Translations under genes and position numbers: made by a program
The notes under the pieces: model-generated
Seen by the model: only the letters and a program-made list of their open reading frames with translations
What the model was told of the DNA's origin: nothing
The model's database searches: none
Part shown: one piece after another, positions 23,850-33,339 of the stretch
Position numbering within the stretch: the first letter of the stretch is position 1
Layout: each line of letters starts with the position of its first letter
From: Hyphomicrobium sp.
GTDB lineage: Bacteria > Pseudomonadota > Alphaproteobacteria > Rhizobiales > Hyphomicrobiaceae
Reading direction: 5' to 3'
Assembly: GCF_009026145.1 (NCBI RefSeq)
Contig: NZ_WBUE01000014.1
Location: 1 to 64,000 of the forward strand
DNA: 64,000 bases

Positions 23850-25154
23850 TCAGGCGGCCTGGTGGAGCTCGGCGGCGTCCTTCGATTCCATGATGGCGGC
23901 GACGCCCATGCCGCCGGCGGTGCAGATGGAGATAAGCCCGCGCCCGTGCTGCTGGGACAACAGCTTGGCGAGGTTGCCGACGATGCGCGCGCCGGTCGCC
24001 GCGAACGGATGCCCCATGGCGATGGAGGAGCCGCGCACGTTGAGCTTGGCGCGATCGATGGAACCGAGCGGCTCGGCGCGGCCGAGCACCTCCTTGCAGT
24101 AGACCGGGTCCTCCCAAGCTTTCAGCGTGGCCAGCACCTGGGCGGCGAACGCTTCGTGGATCTCGTAGAAGTCGAAGTCCTGCAGCTTGAGGCCGGCACG
24201 CTCAAGCATCTTCGAGACGGCGATGGTCGGCGCCATGAGCAAGCCATCGCCGCCGACGAAGTCGTTGGCCGCGGTCTGCGAGTAGGAGAGGTAGGCCTGC
24301 ACGGGCAGCCCGTGCTTCTTCGCCCAGTCCTCGGAGGCGAGCAGCACCGCGGCGGCGCCATCGGTGAGCGGCGTCGAGTTGGCGGCGGTCAGCGTGCCGC
24401 GCTCGCCCTTCTCGAAGGCGGTCTTGAGCGTCGCCAGCTTTTCGGGGGTCGCGTCGAGGCGGATGTTGTTGTCGCGATAGACGCCGGCGAAGGGCGTGAC
24501 GAGATCGTCCATATAGCCGGAGCGGTAGGCCTCGGCCGTCTTGCGGTGGCTCTCGAGCGCAAAGGCATCCTGCTCGGCGCGCGTGATGCCCCACTCCTGC
24601 GCCATGAGCTCGGCGTGCTCGCCCATCGACAGCCCAGTGCGCGGCTCGGCGTTGGCAGGCGCCGCCGGCACCAACTCACCTGGTGCGAAGCCCTTGAACA
24701 CCTTCAGCTTGTCCATGAAGGTCTTCTGCTGCGCCGCCTTGGTGAGGCGCTGCGCCAGCTTCTTCGACACGACGATGGGCGCATCCGACGTGGTATCGGA
24801 GCCGACGGCGATGGCGCACTCGATCTCACCGGTGGCGATCTTGGCTGCGCTGCCAATGCCACCCTGCAGGCTGGTGCCGCACGCCTGCATCATGGTGATG
24901 CCGGGCGTCGAGGGCTTGAGGCGCGTGCCGAGCACCGCCTCGCGCGTCAGGTTGAAATCCTTCGAATGGGTGATGACGGCGCCGCCGACCACCTCGTCGA
25001 TGTGCTGGCCCTTGAGGTTGTAGCGGTCGATCAGCGCATTCAGCGCGCCGGTCATGAGGTCGAGGTTGGAGAGGTCGGCATAGAAACTATTGGAGCGGCA
25101 GAAGGGAATGCGCGCCCCGCCGATCACCGCCACGCGTCTCAGGAAACGTTGCAT
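23850..25154 (-). CDS. fadI: acetyl-CoA C-acyltransferase (thiolase, beta-oxidation)
   Basis: 434 residues. Nucleophilic Cys in MMQACGTSLQGGIGSAAKIA (about 92), His in SSIAMGHPFAATGARIVGNL (about 385) and the second Cys in LISICTAGGMGVA (about 415) form the thiolase active site. The enzyme removes acetyl-CoA from 3-ketoacyl-CoA. It is 24 bases downstream of the multifunctional alpha subunit gene, and length and start (MQRFLRRVAVIGGARIPFCR) resemble FadI more than FadA. Third gene of the operon starting at 29737. Confidence 0.9.
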   Translation of the reverse strand: MQRFLRRVAVIGGARIPFCRSNSFYADLSNLDLMTGALNALIDRYNLKGQHIDEVVGGAVITHSKDFNLTREAVLGTRLKPSTPGITMMQACGTSLQGGIGSAAKIATGEIECAIAVGSDTTSDAPIVVSKKLAQRLTKAAQQKTFMDKLKVFKGFAPGELVPAAPANAEPRTGLSMGEHAELMAQEWGITRAEQDAFALESHRKTAEAYRSGYMDDLVTPFAGVYRDNNIRLDATPEKLATLKTAFEKGERGTLTAANSTPLTDGAAAVLLASEDWAKKHGLPVQAYLSYSQTAANDFVGGDGLLMAPTIAVSKMLERAGLKLQDFDFYEIHEAFAAQVLATLKAWEDPVYCKEVLGRAEPLGSIDRAKLNVRGSSIAMGHPFAATGARIVGNLAKLLSQQHGRGLISICTAGGMGVAAIMESKDAAELHQAA

Positions 25155-25178
25155 CTCGAGCTGCCTTTTCCTTCGCTG

Positions 25179-27185
25179 TTACTCTGCGGCGGCGGCCTGG
25201 GCGGCCGGCTTCGGCGCCTGCGCCGCCTTGTAGTGCAACGGTCCGCCGCGGAACGGCGCAAAGCCGGTCCCGAAGATCACGCCGGCATCGACGAGGTCGG
25301 CGTTCTCGACGATTCCTGCGTCGACGCACTTCTGCGCCTCGGCGATCAGCGGCTCGACGAGGTCGCGGCCGAGCTTCTCCATCTCAGCCTTGTCGAAGGT
25401 GCGGCCCGTCTTCTCCGGCTTGCCGTCCTTCCACACGTAGAAGCCCTCGCCCGTCTTCTTGCCGAGCTTGCCTTCGGCCACGAGGCGATCGAGCTTGGAG
25501 CCCTCCGATGAATATTTGAGGATGTGCGCGACGTGCGCGCAGACGTCGAGCCCGACGGTGTCGGCGAGCTCGATGGGACCCATCGGCATGCCGAAGCTGC
25601 GCGCCGCCTCGTCGATGCGCTCCTTGTCCTCCCCATGCTCCAGGCGCAGCATGGCGCCGAACATGTAGGGCGTTAGCACGCGGTTGACGAGGAAGCCCGG
25701 CACGCTCTTGGTGATGAGCGGGAACTTGTCTATAGCGGCGACGAAGGCTGCCCCGCGCTTGACGTCATCCTCGCGCGTCTGCGCCCCACGCACCACCTCG
25801 ACCAGCGGCATCAACGCCACCGGATTGAAGAAGTGCAGGCCGATGAGCCGCCCGGGATCTGGCAGGCCCGAGGCGATATCCTCGATCAAGAGCGAGGAGG
25901 TGTTGGTGGCGAGCACGGCGCCGGGCTTCATCTTGCCCTCGACCTCGCCCAGCACCTTCTGCTTAACGTCGAGCTTCTCGACAATCGCCTCGATGACGAC
26001 GTCGGCGCGCGGGATCCCTTCTCCGCTCGGATCGGCGATGAGCCGCGCCTTGGCCGCGTCGCGCTGCGCCTTGGTCTTGAACTTGCGCGCGAACAGCTTG
26101 CCTTGCGCGGCGATGCCCTTGGCGATCTGATCCGCCGATACGTCCTGCAGCGTCACCTCCATGCCGCGGGCGACGCACCAACCAGCGATGTCGGCGCCCA
26201 TGGTGCCGGCGCCAATGACGTGGATGCGGGAAGGACGCCAGTTGAGCTTCTTCGGCGCCTGGCCTTTGAGCAGCTCCGACAGCCAGAACACGCGGCGCAG
26301 GTTGCGCGACTGGTCCGACACCATCAGCGGCGCGAAGGCGCGCGTCTCGGCCGCCTTCATCGCCTCGTCGTTGCCGCCGTAGCGCTCGAACAGGTCGATC
26401 AGACGGTAGGGCGCCGGGTAGTGGTCCTCGCGCGCCTTCTTGGCGACCTCGGCGCGCATGCGCTTGGCGAGGAGATCGCGCGCCGGCCACTTGGTCAGGA
26501 GCTGCTTGGCGAAGCTCGCCGGCTTGGACTTGCGGTTACGCAGAACAGCCTTGCGCGCCGCCCAGGGCAGTGCGCCGCGGCTGTCGACGAGTTGATCGAG
26601 GAGGCCGCTGCCGCGCGCCGCCGAAGCCGACAGCATCTTGCCGGTGAGCATCGCCTGCATGGCGGCCGGCGCGCCGGCCTGGCGGATCGACCGCGCCGTG
26701 CCGTTGAAGCCAGGGAAGATGCCGAGCTTCACCTCGGGGAAGCCGAGCTTGGTGCTCGGGTCGCGCGTGGCGATGCGGTAGTGGCAGGCCAGCGCCAGCT
26801 CGAGGCCACCGCCGAGACAGAAGCCGTTGATGGCACACACGACCGGTACGGGCAGGCGCTCGATGCGGTCGAACAGCGCGGTCACCGGGCGCAGGATTTC
26901 GATGACGTCGCTCTCGGTGGTGAGGCCGGCGAACTCGCGGATGTCGGCGCCGACGACGAAGCCGCGCTCTTTCGCCGAGGTGATGACGAGCCCGCGGATG
27001 GACTTATCCCGCGCCCCCTTCTCGACCTCGGCGACGATCTCAGCCAATTCCTCCAGCGGACGGCGGCCGAGCGAGTTCTGGCTCTCGCCCTCGCGGTCGA
27101 ACTCGGCCCAGGCGATGCCCCACTGATCGATAAAGAAGCGCCAATCCTTGAGGTTGGGCAACGGACGAGATACGGCCTTGAACAT
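25179..27185 (-). CDS. fadJ: multifunctional beta-oxidation protein: enoyl-CoA hydratase / 3-hydroxyacyl-CoA dehydrogenase
   Basis: 668 residues from ATG 27185, with GAGGAG seven bases upstream. The N-terminal crotonase domain (about 1-190) has the oxyanion loop GFVVGADIREFAGL and INGFCLGGGLELALACHYRI; the dehydrogenase domain begins with the NAD motif RIHVIGAGTMGADIAGWCVA (about 315-334) and has the HFFNPVALMPLVEVVR segment; the C-terminal domain holds GFLVNRVLTPYMFGAM. It hydrates enoyl-CoA and oxidises the product to the ketoacyl-CoA for thiolase. Encoded between fadE-type and fadI-type genes. Confidence 0.92.
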   Translation of the reverse strand: MFKAVSRPLPNLKDWRFFIDQWGIAWAEFDREGESQNSLGRRPLEELAEIVAEVEKGARDKSIRGLVITSAKERGFVVGADIREFAGLTTESDVIEILRPVTALFDRIERLPVPVVCAINGFCLGGGLELALACHYRIATRDPSTKLGFPEVKLGIFPGFNGTARSIRQAGAPAAMQAMLTGKMLSASAARGSGLLDQLVDSRGALPWAARKAVLRNRKSKPASFAKQLLTKWPARDLLAKRMRAEVAKKAREDHYPAPYRLIDLFERYGGNDEAMKAAETRAFAPLMVSDQSRNLRRVFWLSELLKGQAPKKLNWRPSRIHVIGAGTMGADIAGWCVARGMEVTLQDVSADQIAKGIAAQGKLFARKFKTKAQRDAAKARLIADPSGEGIPRADVVIEAIVEKLDVKQKVLGEVEGKMKPGAVLATNTSSLLIEDIASGLPDPGRLIGLHFFNPVALMPLVEVVRGAQTREDDVKRGAAFVAAIDKFPLITKSVPGFLVNRVLTPYMFGAMLRLEHGEDKERIDEAARSFGMPMGPIELADTVGLDVCAHVAHILKYSSEGSKLDRLVAEGKLGKKTGEGFYVWKDGKPEKTGRTFDKAEMEKLGRDLVEPLIAEAQKCVDAGIVENADLVDAGVIFGTGFAPFRGGPLHYKAAQAPKPAAQAAAAE

Positions 27186-27250
27186 CGCAACTCCTCTCAC
27201 GCAGCTTACGCAACGCCTGCGGGAGGCGCGGTGCAGCCTTGCGATCAATC

Positions 27251-29737
27251 CTACTCTGCGGCGGCGCTTTCGACGCCGCGCGAATTATGCCCCAGCGCGC
27301 TCGTCCGATAGTTGGGCTTGAGCGAGTCCGGATCGAAATGATCGACGGCGATGACACGCGCGGTGAGCGCTTCCAGCTCGCGCAATTGCTGGCCTTCGCT
27401 CTCGGTCACGACGCCCTTGTCGATCGCTTCGCCGATCCAGTCGTTGCTGTGATAACGGCGGATTGTGCCCGCGCGGATGGCGCGTTCAAGCTTCTTCTCA
27501 GCTTCCTCGGCGGCGACGGTCTTCTTCAGTGTCACCTCGAGTAGGCCAGTCGGGTCGTCGGGGTCGTTGGAGACGTAGATGTAGCGTGTCAGGCGGTCGC
27601 GCACTTCGGGCGCGTCGAGCGCCAGCTTGACGGCACGATGGCCGAGCGCGTCAGACGCCGGGCGATAGGGGTTGCCGAGCGGGAAGGCGACGATACGCAT
27701 CGCCCAGCGCGCCGGTGCGACCGGGAAGTTGTCGACGACGCCGCGCAGCGCTTCCTGAAAGCGGTAGAGACCATTTTGGGCGGCGAGATCGACGAACGTG
27801 CGATCACTGGAAAGGCGTCCGTCGTCTTCGTAGCGCTTCAGCACGCAGCCCAGGATGTAGAGCTCGGCGAGCGCGTCGGCGAGCCGCCCGGAGAGCTTCT
27901 GCTTCGTCTTCAGGCTGCCGCCGAGCGCGCCGACTGTGAGGTCGGCGACGAAGGCGAAGCTGCGCGAGCAGCGCGCCAGTTGACGGTACCAATTGGCCGT
28001 GTCGAAGGACTTCTCGGGTGCAGGCGCGAACAGCCCGCCGGTGACATTGTGGAAGAAGGCGCCGCAGGCATTGGAGAAGGAGAAAGCGACGTGGTCGCCG
28101 AGCGCGCGGTCGAAAGCATCGAGGCCGCGCTCCTGATCAGGGTCCTGCGCCGCCTGCACCTCGCGGTAGAGGTAAGGGTGCGAGCGTAGGGCGCCCTGCG
28201 CGAAGGTGATGAGGGTGCGCGTCAGGATGTTGGCCCCTTCGACGGTGATGCCCACGGGGACCATCTGGTAGGCGGACTGCAGGTAGTTCGTCGGGCCATC
28301 GCAGATGGCGCGGCCACCGTGAATGTCGAAGGCGTCGTTGACGGCGCGGCGCATGCGCTCGGTCGTCTGGTATTTCATCAACGCCGAGATGACCGACGGG
28401 CGCTCGCCGCGCGACACCATGGCGGCGGTGACGGCGCGCGCCGCTTCGCTGGCATAGGCCGTCTCGATCATGCGCGCCAATGGCTCCTCGATGCCTTCCA
28501 TGCGCGCAATGGGCAGGCCGAACTGGCGGCGGATGCGCGCGTAGGCGGTGGTGAAGCGCAGCATGGCCTTGGCGCCGGCCGTGGCCGACGAGGGTAGCGA
28601 AATGGCGCGTCCCGCCGCGAGGCACTCCATGAGCATGCGCCAGCCCTGCCCGGCCATGGCTTCGCCGCCGATGATCCAATCCATCGGGATGACAACGTCG
28701 CGCCCCCAGTTGGGACCATTGGGGAACGCATTGCCGGCCGGCAGATGCCGCCGCCCGATCTGCACGCCCGCATGCACGGTGGGGATCATGGCGACGGTGA
28801 TGCCGAGATTTTCCCCTTTGCCGAGGATGTTGTCCGGATCGAACAGGCGGAAGGCGAGGCCGAGCAGCGTAGCCCGAGGGCCCAGCGTGATGTAACGCTT
28901 GTCCCACGACAGGCGGATGGCCGGCTTGCCATCGGGGCCGTGGATCACGGTGCCGATGTCGCGCATGGTGGCAGCGTCGGAGCCCGAGGTCGGTCCCGTA
29001 AGTGCAAAGCATGGGATCTCCTCGCCCTTGGCGAGGCGCGGCAGATAGTGGTGCTTCTGCTGCTCGGTGCCGTACTTCTCGATCAGCTCGCCAGGCCCCA
29101 ACGAGTTCGGCACCATAACGATTGTCACGACGTCCGGCGAGCGCGAGGCGATCTTGCCGATGATCAGCGACTGCGCCTGCGCCGAGAAACCCAGACCTCC
29201 GTGCTCCTTGGAGATGAGCATGCCGAGGAAGCCGTGCGACTTGACGAAATCCCAGATCTTGTCGGGGATCTCTCGCTGCTGATGGCGTACCTGCCAGTCG
29301 TCGATGAGGCGACATAGCTCCTCGGTTGGCCCATCGAGGAAGGCCTGCTCCTCGGGGGTCAGGACGACGGGGGCGATAGCGCGCAGCTTGTCCCAATCCG
29401 GCGTGCCGGAGAACAGCTCGGCGTCGAAGCCGACAGTGCCGGCCTCCAGCGCCTGCTGCTCGGTGTCGGAAACCTTGGGCAACGTGCCCTTGACGAACTT
29501 GAAGATGGGCGCCGCGACCCCGGCGCGGCGAACCGCGGGGATGGCGAGCACGGCGAAACCGACAACGAACAGCCACATCAGGAAGCCGAACAGCCCCGTC
29601 TGGCCGTGCACGGCGTCGCTGCTCCAGATCAAGGCCGCGATGGCAAGGGCGCCAGCCCACGCCCACAGGGGCGCCTTGTACATACCGAGGGCGAGGACGC
29701 CGGCCAGCAGCGCGACGCAAAACAGAAGCTCGACCAT
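27251..29737 (-). CDS. fadE: FadE-type acyl-CoA dehydrogenase, membrane-anchored
   Basis: 828 residues from ATG 29737 (GGAGG ten bases upstream); E. coli FadE has 814. Two or three N-terminal transmembrane segments (MVELLFCVALLAGVLALGMY, then WAGALAIAALIW and FGFLMWLFVVGFAVLAIPAV) are followed by an acyl-CoA dehydrogenase core with FALTGPTSGSDAATM, FAD-contact region and the catalytic Glu region near VPVGITVEGANILTRTLITF, then a C-terminal FadE-specific domain. It catalyses the first beta-oxidation step. First gene of a fadE-fadJ-fadI operon; 65 bases to the next gene. Start at 29788 lacks a ribosome site. Confidence 0.9.
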   Translation of the reverse strand: MVELLFCVALLAGVLALGMYKAPLWAWAGALAIAALIWSSDAVHGQTGLFGFLMWLFVVGFAVLAIPAVRRAGVAAPIFKFVKGTLPKVSDTEQQALEAGTVGFDAELFSGTPDWDKLRAIAPVVLTPEEQAFLDGPTEELCRLIDDWQVRHQQREIPDKIWDFVKSHGFLGMLISKEHGGLGFSAQAQSLIIGKIASRSPDVVTIVMVPNSLGPGELIEKYGTEQQKHHYLPRLAKGEEIPCFALTGPTSGSDAATMRDIGTVIHGPDGKPAIRLSWDKRYITLGPRATLLGLAFRLFDPDNILGKGENLGITVAMIPTVHAGVQIGRRHLPAGNAFPNGPNWGRDVVIPMDWIIGGEAMAGQGWRMLMECLAAGRAISLPSSATAGAKAMLRFTTAYARIRRQFGLPIARMEGIEEPLARMIETAYASEAARAVTAAMVSRGERPSVISALMKYQTTERMRRAVNDAFDIHGGRAICDGPTNYLQSAYQMVPVGITVEGANILTRTLITFAQGALRSHPYLYREVQAAQDPDQERGLDAFDRALGDHVAFSFSNACGAFFHNVTGGLFAPAPEKSFDTANWYRQLARCSRSFAFVADLTVGALGGSLKTKQKLSGRLADALAELYILGCVLKRYEDDGRLSSDRTFVDLAAQNGLYRFQEALRGVVDNFPVAPARWAMRIVAFPLGNPYRPASDALGHRAVKLALDAPEVRDRLTRYIYVSNDPDDPTGLLEVTLKKTVAAEEAEKKLERAIRAGTIRRYHSNDWIGEAIDKGVVTESEGQQLRELEALTARVIAVDHFDPDSLKPNYRTSALGHNSRGVESAAAE

Positions 29738-29799
29738 GCCTTTGTGCCTCCGCCGTCGTACCTTGGCCTCGTCCGGTTCAGACGCCAACCTAACGTGCG

Positions 29800-29829
29800 G
29801 CTCATTGCGTTGGCGTTAAGCTCAATGCG
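29800..29829. promoter_or_regulatory. direct repeat upstream of the beta-oxidation operon
   Basis: GCTCATTGCG (29800-29809) and GCTCAATGCG (29820-29829) are 9/10 identical and spaced exactly 20 bases apart, two helical turns, 63 bases upstream of fadE. This could be a regulator site; the match to any known fatty-acid regulator box is not clear. Confidence 0.3.
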
Positions 29830-29978
29830 AGCTTTCCGAGCGTGCCAATTGCACCTGACCGGACAGCGCGAGGCGCCGGTTCCGGCTCGTGAAAGCGGGC
29901 AGTATAGCCCCTTTCGGACGGGAAGATGAACCTGCAAGTCGGTAACGAGGCCGGGCGGCTGACGGCGCTAATCGGGCT

Positions 29979-31433
29979 TCAGTCCTTGTTGAGAGCCTTC
30001 AGCTTCTGCAGCTGCTTCTTGATGCTCTTCAGCTGCTTGCTCGGGCTGTCGAGGGTCACCTTGGTGCAGTTCGGCGGCCGGCCTGTGTAGCCCTTCGGGC
30101 ACTTGATCGGCGGCAACTTGCGGCAATTCGGCGGGCTGCCGATGAACCCCTTCGGGCACTTGATCGGCAGCAGCTTGCGGCACTTGGGCGGCTTGCCGAC
30201 ATAGCCGTTCGGGCAGCTCAGCGACGGCAGCTTCAGGCAATTGGGCGGCGTGCCGATGTAGCCCTTCGGGCAGTGGCTGTCCGGCTTGACGCAGCCCTTG
30301 CGTGTCCACTTCCAGCCTTTGGCCAGGCATTCGGACTTCGGATCGGATTGCGGGCTGTCCGGAGAGGCTTCGCACGCGTACGCATTCCTGCCGGTGCGCA
30401 CGCGCGTCGTGCCGTCCGGGCAGACGCAGCGCCAGCGCGGCGGCATCGTCTTCAGCAGGATCAGGTTGCCGCCCGAGCACCGCGGCTTTGTGGGGACGAC
30501 AAGATCGTCCGATGGCAGCGTCACGCGGTGCGCGCAATAGACGGCCTGATCACCGCGCCGGCGCGCCTTCACCCGCCAGCCTGCCTCGCTCCAGCCCCTG
30601 GGAACCTCTTTCCAGCCGGTCCAGCAATTGAGCGGCAGTGGCGTCGAGGGCGGCGTGGTCGACGGTGGAGGGGCGGTCCCGCCACCCTCGTTGGCTTCCT
30701 CGACGTCGTCGTCCTTGCCGCCATCGGTGGGCGCATCGGGAACGGTGCCGTCGACGATGTCTTCAGGCGTGAATATGGGGTCCTTGTCGAACGACGGCGG
30801 ACTGACGACGAACGGGAACGCCGCCTCGAACGGCTCGCCGTCCTTCTCAAGGCTGGCCCACTTGACGGGATTGCCAACCTCACCTTCCGGCGTGATGCGA
30901 ATGAGCTTGCCGGGCTCGTCGTGCAGCCCGCACTCACCCCTTTCGTTGCACACCTCGATGGCGCCTTCGATGAGCAACAGCCACGACAGGCCGCTCGACT
31001 GAACGTAGACGTCGAAGATCGTGCCGCGCACGGTGATGGACGCCGACGGGGTGCGAATGACGTACGCCGGCTTGGCGGCTATGCCGGTGACGAAGCGGAA
31101 GGCGCCCTTCGCGAGATTGAGGACAATGGCGCCGCCAGAAATGTCAGGGTTATAGACAAACTCGTCGAGCAGCAACCTCGACCCTGGCCCCAGCGCCAAC
31201 TGCGTGTCGTCGCGCAAGCGGATTTCGCCGGTGCCGTCGCTGCTGACCACGATCAGCTCGTCCTGGCGCACTCTGTCTCCCATGGCCAGGGGGCGCTCGT
31301 CGGTCTCATAGGCAGCGGTGACGAGGTTGACGATCCTTACCGCCGCGCCAATGTCATCACCTGGCGCGGCAATAGCCGGCATCCCGCTGCAGAGCAGCGC
31401 CATGCCGATCAGTGCTCGTAGTCCGAGGCGCAT
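29979..31433 (-). CDS. exported FecR-domain protein with C-terminal Cys-rich tandem repeats
   Basis: 484 residues. A signal peptide (LRALIGMALLCSGMPAIA) precedes a FecR domain (about 50-165): DRVRQDELIVVSSDGTGEIR, DDTQLALGPGSRLLLDEFVY, FRFVTG and a central TPSASITVRGTIFDVYV. A Pro/Asp-rich linker (210-260) and a Cys-containing WxxGW segment follow, then four 19-residue repeats of consensus CPxGYxGxPPxCxKL beginning near residues 388, 407, 426 and 445, and a basic coiled tail. Stand-alone FecR proteins, unlike siderophore sensors, have no TonB partner gene here. The repeats resemble EGF-like Cys loops by spacing only. Periplasmic or cell-surface role likely. Confidence 0.85.
   Translation of the reverse strand: MRLGLRALIGMALLCSGMPAIAAPGDDIGAAVRIVNLVTAAYETDERPLAMGDRVRQDELIVVSSDGTGEIRLRDDTQLALGPGSRLLLDEFVYNPDISGGAIVLNLAKGAFRFVTGIAAKPAYVIRTPSASITVRGTIFDVYVQSSGLSWLLLIEGAIEVCNERGECGLHDEPGKLIRITPEGEVGNPVKWASLEKDGEPFEAAFPFVVSPPSFDKDPIFTPEDIVDGTVPDAPTDGGKDDDVEEANEGGGTAPPPSTTPPSTPLPLNCWTGWKEVPRGWSEAGWRVKARRRGDQAVYCAHRVTLPSDDLVVPTKPRCSGGNLILLKTMPPRWRCVCPDGTTRVRTGRNAYACEASPDSPQSDPKSECLAKGWKWTRKGCVKPDSHCPKGYIGTPPNCLKLPSLSCPNGYVGKPPKCRKLLPIKCPKGFIGSPPNCRKLPPIKCPKGYTGRPPNCTKVTLDSPSKQLKSIKKQLQKLKALNKD
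30066..30272 (-). repeat. four 57-bp coding repeats
   Basis: Near-identical 57-base units encoding CPKGYIGTPPNCLKL-type 19-residue segments lie back to back in the FecR-domain gene. Each unit has two Cys, a Gly-Tyr/Phe and a Pro-Pro. Frame-preserving unit length implies selection for copy-number change without frameshift. Confidence 0.8.
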
Positions 31434-31606
31434 GACGAGTTAGCCGTCCGCTATCGCGCCCCATCCATAGCCGACCTGCAAGTGGAGAGGTGTTCCCTAG
31501 GGAACAGGATCGCCTTCACAGACCCTTGATACGCCTTGCCGATTAACTCCCTGTTTGGATTGCGGCGAGGCTTTTGCCTTTCACCATCAGGGCGCCCAGC
31601 CGCAGC

Positions 31607-31825
31607 TCAGGGCGCGTGCCAGTCGCAGGGAACCTCCCGCTCGACGTCCCTGGCGAAAGTCTCCCGCGTCGTGTGGCGCCGCGACTCCTCGTCCCACGTC
31701 GGAAAGGCCAGCTTACCACGCGCCACGTAGGTGAGCTTCTGGCCGTCGAGCTCCACGACCTTCCACACCTCGCGGTTGGGCGTCACGTAGCACCGACCCA
31801 CGCCTATCGAGTTGGCTCCGATCAT
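31607..31825 (-). CDS. 72-residue conserved hypothetical
   Basis: GGGAG seven to eight bases upstream of ATG 31825. The protein has the pattern GRCYVTPNREVWKVVELDGQ then KLTYVARGKLAFPTW and a C-terminal ARDVEREVPCDW. The Trp-Lys-Val-Val core and final VPCDW resemble a family of small Rhizobiales cytosolic proteins I have seen annotated only as hypothetical. No signal peptide. It stands alone between the FecR gene (173 bases away) and the aminotransferase. Confidence 0.6.
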   Translation of the reverse strand: MIGANSIGVGRCYVTPNREVWKVVELDGQKLTYVARGKLAFPTWDEESRRHTTRETFARDVEREVPCDWHAP

Positions 31826-32045
31826 CGTCAGCTCCCTGATGCGACTGCAACCTCCGTTCCACTACCTTAACGCCCCGCGCCGCTGTTGCGTCGCAGAAAC
31901 GCCCGGCCTCACGTTGCGGCGCACCGCAAGCGACGTTTCTTACCTTGCCGCCGGTGCTGGGTCTGCCCTACTACTTTCGTCGGAAATCGCCTTGCGGCCA
32001 GGACAGAAGTCGAACGACCCCGCGCGCGAGCAATCGGAGGATGCA

Positions 32046-33275
32046 ATGAAGATTTATCCAACTCTAGAGATCCCTGAGACTCTCGCCGCCGGCCCGGGAC
32101 CGGGCAACACCGACCCGCGCGTGCTCGAGCGCTTCGCCAAGACGGGCGTTGCCGACCACATGCAGAAAGACGTCGTGCGCGGCATGCTCGAAGCCAAGGA
32201 GATGCTGCGCGATCTGTGGGGCACCAAGAACGTCTATACCTATGGCGTCGCCGGCACGGGCTTCTCCGGCCTCGACTGCGTGCTGTCCCTGATCCTGCCG
32301 GGCGACAAGGTCGTCGCCTTCCCCAACGGCACGTTCTCGGGCATCGACAGCCTCACGATCCGCATGAAGGCGGCGACGGCCGAGGAACTGGCTGCCGATT
32401 CTCTCAACCCCAAGCCGGCCAGCGTGACGATCGTCGAGACGCCGCATGGCCAGTCGGTCACCGGCGAGACGGTCGATAAGGCGCTGGCCGAGAAGAAGCC
32501 CATGTGGGCGTTCATGGCCCACTGGGAGACGGGCTCGGGCCGCATCAATGACCTGAAGGGCTTCTCTGATGCCTGCCTGAAGCACGGCGTGATGGGCATT
32601 GTCGATGCCGTATCGAGCCTCGGCGTCGCCGATTTCAGCATCGACGACTACCCCGGCGTCGTCGCGTGGGCGTCCTGCCCGCAGAAGGGCGTGCTGTCGC
32701 TGCCGCTCACTTACGCGCCGGTCAGCTTCACCGACAAGGCCATCGAGATGGTCAAGAAGCGGGGCTGCCGCACGTACGTGCATCACCCGATTCTCGACGC
32801 CCGCCACTGGGGCATCGTCGACGGCAAGGACGTACCGAACGCGGTCTACCACCAGACGCATTCGTGTTACGCGGTGGCCGCTTTCCACGAGGCGCTGCGC
32901 ATCATCCTCGGCTACGGCCGCCGCCGCAAAGCGTCCGACTACGCCTATCACGAGCGCGCGCTGAGGCAAGCGGTCGAGGCCATGGGCTGCGACGTCACGT
33001 CGAATATGACGAGCCTTGTCGTGCTCAATCTGCCGGGCAAGCTCAAGGGCAAGGAGAAGGACCTCGTGGCCGGCGCCCGCGCCAAGGGCTTCGGCATCTG
33101 GCCCACGCTGTCCGAGCCGGTGCAGATCCGCATCGGCATCCTCAATCAGCTGTCGCCGGAGCAGATCTCCGAGATCGTCAGCCGCTTTGCCGACGCCATG
33201 CTGGAGATGGGCGCCGAATTTGACAAGCAGAAGGTGATGAGCGGGCTGAAGAGCTACTACGCCCAGGCCGCGTAG
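32046..33275 (+). CDS. class V PLP-dependent aminotransferase (alanine/serine-glyoxylate type)
   Basis: 409 residues. CGGAGG six bases upstream fixes ATG 32046. The PLP-binding Lys is K214 in WASCPQKGVLSLPL; Asp187 of VDAVSSLGVADF binds the pyridine nitrogen; HWETGSGRIND is the substrate loop. The N-terminal AAGPGPGNTDPRVLERF is typical of the alanine-glyoxylate / serine-glyoxylate / aspartate-pyruvate aminotransferase group. Exact substrate cannot be set; in a C1 or glycolate-using organism serine-glyoxylate would be attractive, but no serine-cycle gene is nearby. A terminator follows at 33300. Confidence 0.8.
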   Translation: MKIYPTLEIPETLAAGPGPGNTDPRVLERFAKTGVADHMQKDVVRGMLEAKEMLRDLWGTKNVYTYGVAGTGFSGLDCVLSLILPGDKVVAFPNGTFSGIDSLTIRMKAATAEELAADSLNPKPASVTIVETPHGQSVTGETVDKALAEKKPMWAFMAHWETGSGRINDLKGFSDACLKHGVMGIVDAVSSLGVADFSIDDYPGVVAWASCPQKGVLSLPLTYAPVSFTDKAIEMVKKRGCRTYVHHPILDARHWGIVDGKDVPNAVYHQTHSCYAVAAFHEALRIILGYGRRRKASDYAYHERALRQAVEAMGCDVTSNMTSLVVLNLPGKLKGKEKDLVAGARAKGFGIWPTLSEPVQIRIGILNQLSPEQISEIVSRFADAMLEMGAEFDKQKVMSGLKSYYAQAA

Positions 33276-33299
33276 CCACCGTCGACGTTAAGCATGGAG

Positions 33300-33339
33300 C
33301 GCCGGTCAGAGCATATTGGCTGTGACCGGCGTTTCTGTT
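33300..33339 (+). terminator. Rho-independent terminator
   Basis: CGCCGGTCA (33300-33308) pairs perfectly with TGACCGGCG (33323-33331), loop of 14 bases, followed by TTTCTGTT. It ends the aminotransferase transcript. Confidence 0.8.
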
